Shown here piece by piece: positions 8,143 through 16,017 of a stretch of DNA of 64,000 nucleotides. Under the pieces are notes generated by a model. It was not told where the DNA came from, ran no database searches, and worked only from the letters and a program-made list of their open reading frames with translations. Origin of the DNA: JAIQFL01 sp035295745. Lineage in GTDB: Bacteria; Acidobacteriota; Terriglobia; Bryobacterales; Bryobacteraceae. Every line of letters starts with the position of its first letter. Position 1 is the stretch's first letter. Location of the stretch: contig DATGIL010000057.1 of NCBI GenBank assembly GCA_035295745.1, positions 111,380 to 175,379 on the forward strand, written 5' to 3'. Position numbers and translations under genes: made by a program.

Positions 8143-10091
8143 TCCTCGAACGGATTCTCGCAGTGTTGCAGTACCTCTTTGTGCTGCGAGTGCCGTTGTT
8201 GATTGGTCTGCTTCTGATTGCGCTCCCGCTGATTGCATTCTTCACGCCGGTGCGCACTCTGCTACGCGGGCTCTTCGATCTTACGCCCGCAAGCCTCTTC
8301 GTGGTCACGTTGACGGCGTTTGCCGTGTCCGGGATGGTGTGTGTGACCGCCTCGACGGTTTGGCTGCACGGGCCCGAGCGCTTCCGGATTCCGGCGCCTG
8401 GTTGGGAGCCGCAGTGGTGGTGGGTGCTGGTGGCGATTCCGGTTCCCCTGCTCGCATTCTCGCTCGGCTTCTCAAAGAAGCAGGGCCGTTGGTTGCCCGG
8501 ATTGGTGGCAGCGTTGGTATCGGGCTCGGCTCTGGCGCTGCTGCTCGCCTGGCTTCTAACGTCGACGCGGTGGAACGGCGCTCAGGACCTGCGTAGCTGG
8601 CTGGAGTCGCACTATGGACAGTTCCTGGCGGGTTATGTGGATTTGGCTTCGTGGCGCGACCACATGATGGCAGCCGCCGCCTTCGCGGCTAGCCTGACCC
8701 TCTACGGCATAGTGGGGGTGATCGGCAGACTGCAACTTGGCAAGGGCCACACTGTTCCGGTCTTGTCCTCGGCTCTGATGCTGATCTTGAACATCGGCTG
8801 GATGGCTGCGGCGGTGGCCTTCTTCTTCGACGCGTGGCGCGTTCCCATCTTCCTCGTATTCGCAGTGCTGGCGTTGATCACGGCGCAATCACGGAGGTCC
8901 GACCACTACTACACGCTGCGGCCTTGCCAGCCGGGCGTGGGAGCGCCGCCGCCGTGGGAAGCGATCACCGCGGGCGGCCGTCAACGCGTGATCGTAGCCG
9001 CAGTGAATGGCGGCGGCATCCAGGCGAGCGCCTGGGCCGCCCAAGTCTTCGAAGGTCTGTGCGACGACTGCCGCGCGATTGGCAAGGACTTCGCGAGATT
9101 TCTGCGAATGATCAGTTCGGTCTCAGGCGGCAGTGTGGGATCGACCTTCTTTCTGCATTGGCTGACGCGGCCGCACGATGCGCGCCGGCCAGTAGAGGCG
9201 TCGGTCGAATCCAGCCTGGACGAAGTCGGGTGGGGCTTGGCCTTTCCTGACTTCCTGCGCGCCTTGAATCCCTGGATCTTCGGCGGTCTGATCGGGCGCG
9301 GGCGCGCGCTGGAGATCGCGTGGCGGTTGGGTGGCGCGACCGATGCAAGCGGACGCGGCCAGTTGGACGAGCCCCTGGGAGAGTGGAACGGCGCCGTAAA
9401 AGACGGCGTACTGCCGGCAATCGTGATGAATGGCACCCTGGTGGAATCGGGTAAACGTTTCCTGCTGGGAACTACACTGCTGAATGCCGCCAACAATCCG
9501 GACCATGCTTGGGTGACCGCCAATCAACTCCACACCATCGACGGCAAGGAGTTCGACGTGGGTGTGGTGACGGCAGCGCGCTTGTCATCCACCTTCACGT
9601 ACGTCACGCCGGTATCGCGGGCGCAGACGAAGGCCCCCATGCCGCATATCGCGGATGGAGGCTATTACGACAACTTCGGAATGGCGACGCTGGTAGAGTG
9701 GCTCGACGAGGCCCTGCGCGGCGCGGAGGGGCGAGTCTCGAGCGTCCTGGTGCTGCAGATTCGCGGCAACAAGGTCGGGACTTCGGACGCGACGCCGCCG
9801 GCGAAAAACCGCGGTTGGTTCTTTCAGGCAATGGCGCCCTTTACGACGCTGCTGGCGGTGAGGGATAGCGGCCAGGTGGCGCACAACAATATCGAACTCG
9901 CCTTGCTGCAGCAGAAATGGGCCGCGAAGGGAGTTGACATCCAGAGCGTCACCTTCGAGTTCGGGGTGGAGAAGCCTCCGCTGACCTGGCACCTGACACC
10001 CGAAGAGATTCGTGCAATTCGGACCGCCTGGCAAGAAGATATGACGGAGTGCCGTGAGGCAGTGAAGAGTTTCGTTGAAGGAGAGTCGTAA
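8130..10091 (+). CDS. Membrane-anchored patatin-like phospholipase
   Basis: 653 aa. The N-terminal 270 residues hold about seven hydrophobic segments (e.g. VPLLIGLLLIALPLIAFF, VAALVSGSALALLLAWLL). The rest is a patatin-type lipase domain: an oxyanion-hole NGGG at 293-296, a nucleophile elbow ISSVSGGSVG with Ser332 as likely nucleophile, and a catalytic Asp509 in DGGYYDN. Patatins form a Ser-Asp dyad and release fatty acids from lipids. Multi-pass membrane versions exist in bacteria but their substrates are unknown. The start overlaps the receptor gene by 13 bp, and the next gene follows after 5 bp, so the three form a likely operon. Confidence 0.85.
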   Translation: MEFLILERILAVLQYLFVLRVPLLIGLLLIALPLIAFFTPVRTLLRGLFDLTPASLFVVTLTAFAVSGMVCVTASTVWLHGPERFRIPAPGWEPQWWWVLVAIPVPLLAFSLGFSKKQGRWLPGLVAALVSGSALALLLAWLLTSTRWNGAQDLRSWLESHYGQFLAGYVDLASWRDHMMAAAAFAASLTLYGIVGVIGRLQLGKGHTVPVLSSALMLILNIGWMAAAVAFFFDAWRVPIFLVFAVLALITAQSRRSDHYYTLRPCQPGVGAPPPWEAITAGGRQRVIVAAVNGGGIQASAWAAQVFEGLCDDCRAIGKDFARFLRMISSVSGGSVGSTFFLHWLTRPHDARRPVEASVESSLDEVGWGLAFPDFLRALNPWIFGGLIGRGRALEIAWRLGGATDASGRGQLDEPLGEWNGAVKDGVLPAIVMNGTLVESGKRFLLGTTLLNAANNPDHAWVTANQLHTIDGKEFDVGVVTAARLSSTFTYVTPVSRAQTKAPMPHIADGGYYDNFGMATLVEWLDEALRGAEGRVSSVLVLQIRGNKVGTSDATPPAKNRGWFFQAMAPFTTLLAVRDSGQVAHNNIELALLQQKWAAKGVDIQSVTFEFGVEKPPLTWHLTPEEIRAIRTAWQEDMTECREAVKSFVEGES

Positions 10092-10096
10092 GTTTC

Positions 10097-10960
10097 ATGC
10101 GATGGATCGTGCCCAGCCTCCTGATCGCCGGTATGCCGATCGCCCTGTCTGCGGCCAGCGGTGATGCATCTGCCGAGAACTCCGCCGCTGAGATCGCCTC
10201 CCACGTCGCCAAAGCGGAACGGGCGCTTCCGTGGCTCTGGTCGTCCACTGTGGAAGGCGTAGCCGATATCTCGTACACATACAAAGAGCAGTTGTCGCGC
10301 CGTATCCTCACACGGAATGGCAAGGAGGTTCCGCCTGCCCGCGGCACCAGTGGGCTGGGGGCGTGGCGCACTCTGCAGTTTGAAAGAGTGCCGCTCGACT
10401 GGGGCGCTTTCTTGCGATGCCTGTCGCAGGACGGAGCTTCTCCATGCTCGAAGGAATGGAACCAGGAGCTTGAGCGGCAGGTGAGTCGACGGGACTCGCT
10501 CACGCCCGAGATGCGGGCCAAGATCGATGCTACCCGCGAAGAGCGCCGCCAACGCCGCCGCGACTTCTGGGACGATTTTCCCAACGCGTTCCGCTTCGAG
10601 GCCTCCGGAATCGACCAACTACTCTTTTCCCCTTTGCCGGGGTACCAGACTGAGCACGGCGCACCAGATGGGCTTTTGAAAGCGATCAGCGGAAAGCTCA
10701 CATTCGACCCGTCCACGTTCGAGATCACGCGCCTGGAGTACGATCTGACTCGCGACGTGGAAGAGCCCTTCGCGCGCCTGGCGAAGAGCGCACATTTCGA
10801 AATCGAATTGATGAAGGTTGAGGAGCACTACGTTCCGCGCGTGGTTGCGACGCATAAGAAGGCGGGCAAGTCGGGCGAAACCGTGGAAGAGACGACGGTG
10901 TTCTCGGATTATCGAAGATTTGGGGCGGACAGCAAAATCTTATTCGGCGACCCGAAGTAA
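10097..10960 (+). CDS. Exported protein of unknown function
   Basis: 287 aa with a signal peptide (MRWIVPSLLIAGMPIALSA). The interior has a long, highly charged helix (about residues 135-165, rich in Arg/Glu, e.g. REERRQRRRDFWDDFP) and a C-terminal part with regular beta strands (ISGKLTFDPSTFEITRLEYD) that resembles exported lipid- or OmpA-associated proteins in acidobacteria. I recognise no family. It starts 5 bp after the patatin stop, with GAAGGAGA about 12 bases before the ATG, so it is probably cotranscribed. A fragment similar to its residues 106-120 coding region recurs at about 11835-11880. Confidence 0.7.
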   Translation: MRWIVPSLLIAGMPIALSAASGDASAENSAAEIASHVAKAERALPWLWSSTVEGVADISYTYKEQLSRRILTRNGKEVPPARGTSGLGAWRTLQFERVPLDWGAFLRCLSQDGASPCSKEWNQELERQVSRRDSLTPEMRAKIDATREERRQRRRDFWDDFPNAFRFEASGIDQLLFSPLPGYQTEHGAPDGLLKAISGKLTFDPSTFEITRLEYDLTRDVEEPFARLAKSAHFEIELMKVEEHYVPRVVATHKKAGKSGETVEETTVFSDYRRFGADSKILFGDPK

Positions 10961-10966
10961 CCACCA

Positions 10967-11035
10967 TCATCCCTTCACAGCGACCAGCGGCTTCGTCATG
11001 CCGCACTGGCGTTCGCAGATCAGTCGATCTTCCGC
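10967..11035 (-). pseudogene. Relic of a methyltransferase C-terminus
   Basis: On the minus strand this stretch reads RLICERQCGMTKPLVAVKG and a TGA. It aligns without gaps to the last 19 codons plus stop of the intact methyltransferase at 11894-12532 (RLIRERLCGVTKSLVAMKR). By eye, roughly 84% of about 62 bases match, and the in-frame stop is conserved. No open frame continues upstream. It is therefore a truncated duplicate or the remains of a paralogue, stranded six bases after the stop of the exported-protein gene. Confidence 0.6.
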
Positions 11036-11059
11036 AAACTGACACATCCCGACGGCTCC

Positions 11060-11614
11060 TCACCTCTGGCCGTAGTCGGTAAAAACGTAATCCCTCGTCT
11101 TTGCGCTCGTATGGCACGCCAACCCGCACTTGGCATCGTTCCCCTGCGGCGGCGTCCCCGTTGAGGTGCCGGGCTTGAATGTATCGGACGCCGCGTCGTA
11201 ATCGAACACGGCATATCCCCATCCGCCGCTGTCCGCGAACCTCTTGCTGTCCTTTACCATGAAGTCCACATTCACCAGCTTGCCCGGGACCGTCGCATCC
11301 GGGAAGAACTCGTTCTGCTTCGGGGTCCAATGGACCTTAGCCATCTTAGCGCCGTCAGGGAAAGGCTTACCGTTGCCGGGGATACCGGCCCGATAGGCCT
11401 GGATCATCGCGGGATTGCCGAGGATTACCGCGACCAACCTTTCATTCCGGCTGATGGAGATAGCCTGCCATGCTTCATATCCTCTGAACTCAGAGAACGC
11501 CAGCCCGCCCGGCACCTTCACGGTGTACTTGTCCTCGCCACCCAGAGCCAGTGCCAGTAGAACACAGAGAAATACCCCAAGGAACACACTTACTCGAAGA
11601 CTTTTGCGTTTCAT
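11060..11614 (-). CDS. Cytochrome P460-family protein
   Basis: About 184 aa from ATG 11614, which follows an AGGGAGA ribosome site; the frame is open further to 11668. Signal peptide: MKRKSLRVSVFLGVFLCVLL and following. The domain is that of cytochrome P460 (periplasmic c-heme proteins related to hydroxylamine-oxidising P460 and cytochrome c'-beta): FRGYEAWQAISISRN, then NGKPFPDGAKMAKVHW, then VDFMVKDSKRFADSGGWGYA. The heme motif near the C-terminus is CGLACH, which is C-x3-CH instead of CxxCH. The cross-linking Lys cannot be assigned from sequence alone. Substrate unknown; a redox or gas-sensing role is possible. Confidence 0.85.
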   Translation of the reverse strand: MKRKSLRVSVFLGVFLCVLLALALGGEDKYTVKVPGGLAFSEFRGYEAWQAISISRNERLVAVILGNPAMIQAYRAGIPGNGKPFPDGAKMAKVHWTPKQNEFFPDATVPGKLVNVDFMVKDSKRFADSGGWGYAVFDYDAASDTFKPGTSTGTPPQGNDAKCGLACHTSAKTRDYVFTDYGQR

Positions 11615-11893
11615 TTCTGATCTCCCTACGGTGAACTGGTGCTCACTCACAGCCAGGCCAAACCCCAACCGTTGTAAGCGCCCTGATTAAGATTGTGCGG
11701 TATGGCGACATTGAATCCATCACGATATGTTGTACTTTGTGGATAACACCTCAGCGGGCCCGGTCGATACCACAGACGTGGTACAGCCCGAGTGATCTGT
11801 GATGTGGAAGTTAAAATCCCGCAGCTCTTCCGGGATGCCTGTCGCAGGACGAGGCGTCCGTGGTCGAAGGAATGAAAGGAACTGCCGCGGGTA
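11615..11893. other. Gene-free stretch with a degraded duplicate segment
   Basis: No open frame is supported here. Around 11835-11880 the sequence is similar to 10415-10465 inside the exported-protein gene: a 17-base identity (GATGCCTGTCGCAGGAC) is followed by a shared TCGAAGGAATG. Just downstream the intact methyltransferase 3' end begins. The same two pieces occur in the same order at 10415-11035, so this is the trace of a tandem duplication with later loss. Confidence 0.5.
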
Positions 11894-12532
11894 TCATCGC
11901 TTCATCGCGACCAGCGACTTAGTCACGCCGCACAGGCGCTCGCGGATCAGGCGAGCGCCAGGAAACAACGCTCGCATCTCGCCGGCCCCCAGCAGCCGCA
12001 CATCGCGCAAATAGTGCTCGATGTAAAAGCGCCGGCGATCGGGCGTGACGCGCACCAGCCAACTCCACACATTGAACCGCGGCACGATAGGACGCTGGTA
12101 TGCCTTCGGCAGCCAATGAATGAAGGGCGTGAGCAGGTGCTGCTCCACGGGAAACCAGCGATTCGGTGTCTGCACCCAGAACCCTCCGCCAACGCGCGCC
12201 ACTTCGCGCGCGAAGCTCTCCTGGCTGGCCCGATCACCCACGTGCTCGATCACCGAGTTGCTGAAGACCACGTCGAACGAAGCGTCGCGAAACGGCAGAC
12301 AGCGACCGTCTCCTGCTACCCAGTTGTCTGCCCCGTTCAAATCGGCGGAGGCGCGCGGCGTGTTGAGAAGCGTGAGACGAGGCCGCTCGTCAAGCAGTTC
12401 CCAGCAATCGGGAGTGCCGCCGATATCGAGAACCCGAGTCTGTGAGGTGATATTGAACTCGCGTGCGAATCGCTGCATGCGGCGGTGGCGGAAGTGCCGC
12501 GAAAGCGAACCGAACCACTTACCGAAGGCCAT
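11894..12532 (-). CDS. Class I SAM-dependent methyltransferase
   Basis: 212 aa. Motif I is VLDIGGTPD (about residues 34-42), with motif post-I and FRDASFDVVFSNSVIEHV (about 80-97), the Methyltransf_11 pattern. No membrane segment. Related proteins act in glycan or small-molecule modification; the acceptor is unknown. Its start overlaps the stop of the upstream TonB receptor by one base (TGATG), so it is translated by coupling. That is an odd partner for an outer-membrane protein. A decayed copy of its 3' end lies at 10967-11035. Confidence 0.85.
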   Translation of the reverse strand: MAFGKWFGSLSRHFRHRRMQRFAREFNITSQTRVLDIGGTPDCWELLDERPRLTLLNTPRASADLNGADNWVAGDGRCLPFRDASFDVVFSNSVIEHVGDRASQESFAREVARVGGGFWVQTPNRWFPVEQHLLTPFIHWLPKAYQRPIVPRFNVWSWLVRVTPDRRRFYIEHYLRDVRLLGAGEMRALFPGARLIRERLCGVTKSLVAMKR

Positions 12533-15500
12533 CAGAACTGGAATCGCAGGGATGCCTGCAGCGAGCGCGCGCCGCCGGTCTGCAGCACCGGCGAAAGGCC
12601 GCTACCCGGGCTTCCCGACCCCAACATCAGATTCAGTAGCGAAGTCGATTGTCCGAACACCGGGCTATTCAGATAGCTGACGGGGTCGGCGAAGTTCGCG
12701 TGGTTCAGCAGGTTGTAAGCTTCCAGGCGGAGTTGCAGACGTCGCCGCTCGCTAAACCGGAACTCGCGGCGCAAAGCGAAATCCAACTGCGCCATACCGA
12801 ATCCGGTGAGTGCATTGCGTCCCAAGGTGCCCTGTAGCGCGCCCGGCAACGCTTGGAACGCGGCGGGATTCAGACGTCTTCCTCCGCCCACTGAGGAATC
12901 AGCCAGCCAGAGAGGTTGGCCGTATACCAGATTGGGCCGGAAGGCGTTGACGAGCGTCAGCCCCAGGTATTGCTCGGCGTCGAGCACCGAGATGGGAAAT
13001 CCGCTGCGGGCATGCAGGATGCCGTCCATGCCCCAACCCCGTAGGAATCGCCCCACAGGCGTAGATCGGCCGGCGAGCGGAAATTCGTAGCTGGCGGCGG
13101 CGGTGAAGGATTGCCGCTGGTCGAAATCCGATGAGCCGCGATCGCTGAATCCGGGAACGTACCACAGCAGGTAGGCATCGCTCGAATCGTTATCGATGGA
13201 ATGCGACCACGCATACGAAACCTGCGTCTGCAAACCTCGCGACAATTGCCGCCGGTACTGCAACTGCAGTGCCTGGTAGTTGGACTGCCCGTTGTTGCTG
13301 GTGAGTGCCAGGTACGACCGGGCAATATTGGCGAAGGTCCCGACCTCGCGCAATACCAGGTTGCGGCCATATGCTCCCAGGTAGCCGATCGACGCTACGT
13401 CGTGCTCCCCGAAGCTCCGCTCCAAGGAAACGTTCCATTGCCTCACGGTAGGCAGGTGCAGCCCTTTGACGAAGCCGTAATTCAGATCGTAGAGCGACAG
13501 ACCCCCGCGCAGTCCCTGGTAGTCTCCAATGCTCAGGGGACCGCCGTTTAGGACATCCGTAGCGATGCTCATGCTGGAGTCGTAATACAATCCGCCACCG
13601 GCCCGCAGCATTGTTTTTCCGTCTTGGGTCAAACGGAGCGCCACGCCCAGGCGGGGCGCGAAATCGTGATCGGAGACCGGCCACAGCGCCGATTGGTTGG
13701 TCGACAAGCTGTTGGTGGCGGGGTCGAAGAAATTCTGCCCGGTCGCGGGCGGCGGCGGACTGTACTCCCACCGCAGGCCAGCCGAGAGAGTGAAACGCGA
13801 CGTGACCTGCCAGGTATCCTGCACCCACAGAGAAAGCTCGTGAATCTCCACCGAATAGTTCACCGGCGCGGATTCCACGGACCTCCAGATATTCTGCCCA
13901 AACTCCAGCGAAGTAAGGTCGTCGGCGAATACGCCGAACGTGCCCACCGGATCGCGACGGATTCCCGTGATCCTGCGGTAATCCAGCCCCAGATTCAAGT
14001 TGTGCGACCGGCGGTGCCACGACGCATTCTGAACCAGTTGAAACTGGCGTTGCCGCCGCTCGCCTTCACTTCCCGAGACCAGTTGCCCGATACCTCCGAT
14101 CGAGAAGCGCACCAGGTAGTCGCAGGGCACGGTATCGCGGAAGAAGTGAAAGGTCAGGCTCTGCAAAGCGCAACCGTCCAAGCCGGGCTCGACCCACTTC
14201 GAATCGGCGGTGGATTGCGATTCGTTCGCGCGAACGTCGACCGTGGAGTTGGTTGTGGGGCGTGCGCTCATGCCGAGAGTGAGGCTTTGCGACCGCAGAT
14301 CGAGGTGATTGACGGTCAAGGCGCCGAAATCGTTGCTCGAAGGAGAGTCGTTATAGCGCGCAAAGAGAGAGACGCGCGATCCAAGGGCTTGGTCGAGTCG
14401 TGCGCCTCCGACATTGACCGAGGCGGGCCGCACGCTTCTTCCGAACCACTCGCCGATCCCGTTGGCCAGCACGCCAGGGGCGCTCGGAGCGGGGTAGAGA
14501 TTTAACAAAGGTTGCGCCCAGTCGGCCGCCGCGTCCCGGCTATCGAGCGAAGGCACCGGCTGATTCCACGAATAGGGCTGCCGCAGTTGCACGCCCTCAT
14601 AGGAGAGCAGGAAGAAGGTGTGATTGTGCTTCAGTGGTCCGCCGAACGTCTGGGAGATGCCCAGCAATCGCAAGGGAAGCGATCCGTATCCAGCCTGGTT
14701 AGCGAACCAGTTGTTGGCGCTCAGTAGCTCATTGCGGATCCGAAACTGCGTGGTACCGTGCAGCTCATTGGTACCCGACCGGCTGTTCAAGGCGACATTG
14801 GCGCCCGGAAGGCGCCCCATCTCGGCGCCCGAACTGGAAGTGGTGACCCGCAAATCCTGGACGGAATCGAGCGAGATCATCGAGTCCATGCTGCCGAACG
14901 CGCTGAGGGCGGGAAGCGCTCCACCTGGGGACTGCGCCGGCACACCGCCCGCTGCCACACCAGTATTGGCGCTGATGCCATCCACCGTGAAGTAGTTGGT
15001 ATTCGCGCGCTGCCCCGTGGCCGAGAATTGTCCGGCTTCGCCGCGGGTCGCAGGGGTCACATTGGTTCCGGGCGCTAACTCCAGCAGCGTGAGGATGCCA
15101 CGCCCATCCAGAGGCAATCTTTCGATCTGGTCCCGATCTACGCTGGCGCCCGTCGAGGCGTCCTGGCGGTCGATGAGCGGCGGAACGCCGGTCACGGTGA
15201 TGCTCTCGCTTCGCGTACCCACGGGGAGAACGAAATCGGCACGGGAGGCGCCTGACCCGGAGACCTGAACGTCAAAACGCACCGCGCTCTTAAAACCTTC
15301 TTTAAGAACAAAGATCTTGTAGTTACCAGGACGGAGAGAGGCCACCGTGTAGCCGCCGCCGGTCTCCGACTGAGTCACACGACGGAAGCCGGTATCTTCA
15401 TTAACTACAGTGATTGCAGCGTCCGCGATACCGCCGCCCGAGGTATCCAGCACCCAGCCGTGGAGATCGGCCAAGCGCTGCGCCGCCGCTATCGCTCCGA

Positions 15501-15537
15501 AGCAAACGAAAAGCGCCAAGAGCCGGCCGGCAGGCAT
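12532..15537 (-). CDS. TonB-dependent receptor-like outer-membrane protein with carboxypeptidase-regulatory domain
   Basis: 1001 aa. The signal peptide (MPAGRLLALFVCFGAIAAAQ) is followed by a carboxypeptidase-regulatory domain (about 22-105, LHGWVLDTSGGGIADAAITV), a plug with VDGISANTGVAAG (about 175-190) and a barrel ending in SLRFQF. It is Oar-like, as is the receptor at 4903, but from a different subgroup: the two share architecture rather than close sequence. It is encoded with the methyltransferase downstream (one-base overlap). Ligand unknown. Confidence 0.9.
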   Translation of the reverse strand: MPAGRLLALFVCFGAIAAAQRLADLHGWVLDTSGGGIADAAITVVNEDTGFRRVTQSETGGGYTVASLRPGNYKIFVLKEGFKSAVRFDVQVSGSGASRADFVLPVGTRSESITVTGVPPLIDRQDASTGASVDRDQIERLPLDGRGILTLLELAPGTNVTPATRGEAGQFSATGQRANTNYFTVDGISANTGVAAGGVPAQSPGGALPALSAFGSMDSMISLDSVQDLRVTTSSSGAEMGRLPGANVALNSRSGTNELHGTTQFRIRNELLSANNWFANQAGYGSLPLRLLGISQTFGGPLKHNHTFFLLSYEGVQLRQPYSWNQPVPSLDSRDAAADWAQPLLNLYPAPSAPGVLANGIGEWFGRSVRPASVNVGGARLDQALGSRVSLFARYNDSPSSNDFGALTVNHLDLRSQSLTLGMSARPTTNSTVDVRANESQSTADSKWVEPGLDGCALQSLTFHFFRDTVPCDYLVRFSIGGIGQLVSGSEGERRQRQFQLVQNASWHRRSHNLNLGLDYRRITGIRRDPVGTFGVFADDLTSLEFGQNIWRSVESAPVNYSVEIHELSLWVQDTWQVTSRFTLSAGLRWEYSPPPPATGQNFFDPATNSLSTNQSALWPVSDHDFAPRLGVALRLTQDGKTMLRAGGGLYYDSSMSIATDVLNGGPLSIGDYQGLRGGLSLYDLNYGFVKGLHLPTVRQWNVSLERSFGEHDVASIGYLGAYGRNLVLREVGTFANIARSYLALTSNNGQSNYQALQLQYRRQLSRGLQTQVSYAWSHSIDNDSSDAYLLWYVPGFSDRGSSDFDQRQSFTAAASYEFPLAGRSTPVGRFLRGWGMDGILHARSGFPISVLDAEQYLGLTLVNAFRPNLVYGQPLWLADSSVGGGRRLNPAAFQALPGALQGTLGRNALTGFGMAQLDFALRREFRFSERRRLQLRLEAYNLLNHANFADPVSYLNSPVFGQSTSLLNLMLGSGSPGSGLSPVLQTGGARSLQASLRFQF

Positions 15538-15632
15538 GAGTTCCCTAGTACACCCTATTGCAGTATAGTTGCCTGCCCCCTGATCCTCAAGCCCCAGCTA
15601 TTTGGGTTGTTTGGGTTGGGGTTCCGCGGGAA

Positions 15633-15965
15633 TCAGCGATAGCGTTTGGTCCATTTCCGGTAATAGAGATCCACTTGAATATAGTTCTTGTTATCCACCA
15701 GATGGACAATCTTCTGATCGCTGGGTGAGGCGTCGAAGTTCTCCTCATTCACGTGCACCCACTTCTCATTCGCCGGATTGGGGTCATAATCCAGGCGCCA
15801 TCGCTTCCGGGAAGACAATTGGAATCCCACCACCAGGGTGGAATTACCTCGCATGGTTCCCCAGTACGGTTCCGCCGGTTTGCGAAACGACCCCAGACTC
15901 TGCTCCGCATGAATGATCGCTTCTTCGATTGTGATGTGCCGGATCCCGCAGTTACGTTCCGCCAT
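15633..15965 (-). CDS. Hypothetical protein, 110 aa
   Basis: A soluble 110-aa protein starting at ATG 15965. The sequence is charged and mixed alpha/beta: IRHITIEEAIIHAEQSLGSF, then a strand-rich part with RWRLDYDPNPANEKWVHVNEE and KIVHLVDNKNYIQVDLYYRKW. I do not recognise a family. The high content of Asn, Tyr, Asp and Lys differs from the Ala/Gly-rich neighbours, which could mean transfer or a small phage-like or toxin-immunity-like gene. It lies alone between a TonB receptor and a glycosidase gene. Confidence 0.6.
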   Translation of the reverse strand: MAERNCGIRHITIEEAIIHAEQSLGSFRKPAEPYWGTMRGNSTLVVGFQLSSRKRWRLDYDPNPANEKWVHVNEENFDASPSDQKIVHLVDNKNYIQVDLYYRKWTKRYR

Positions 15966-16017
15966 TCGTCACCCCTCGTTGCAAGATGCCCCTGGTTTGG
16001 AAGATGCCGAACAGCCG

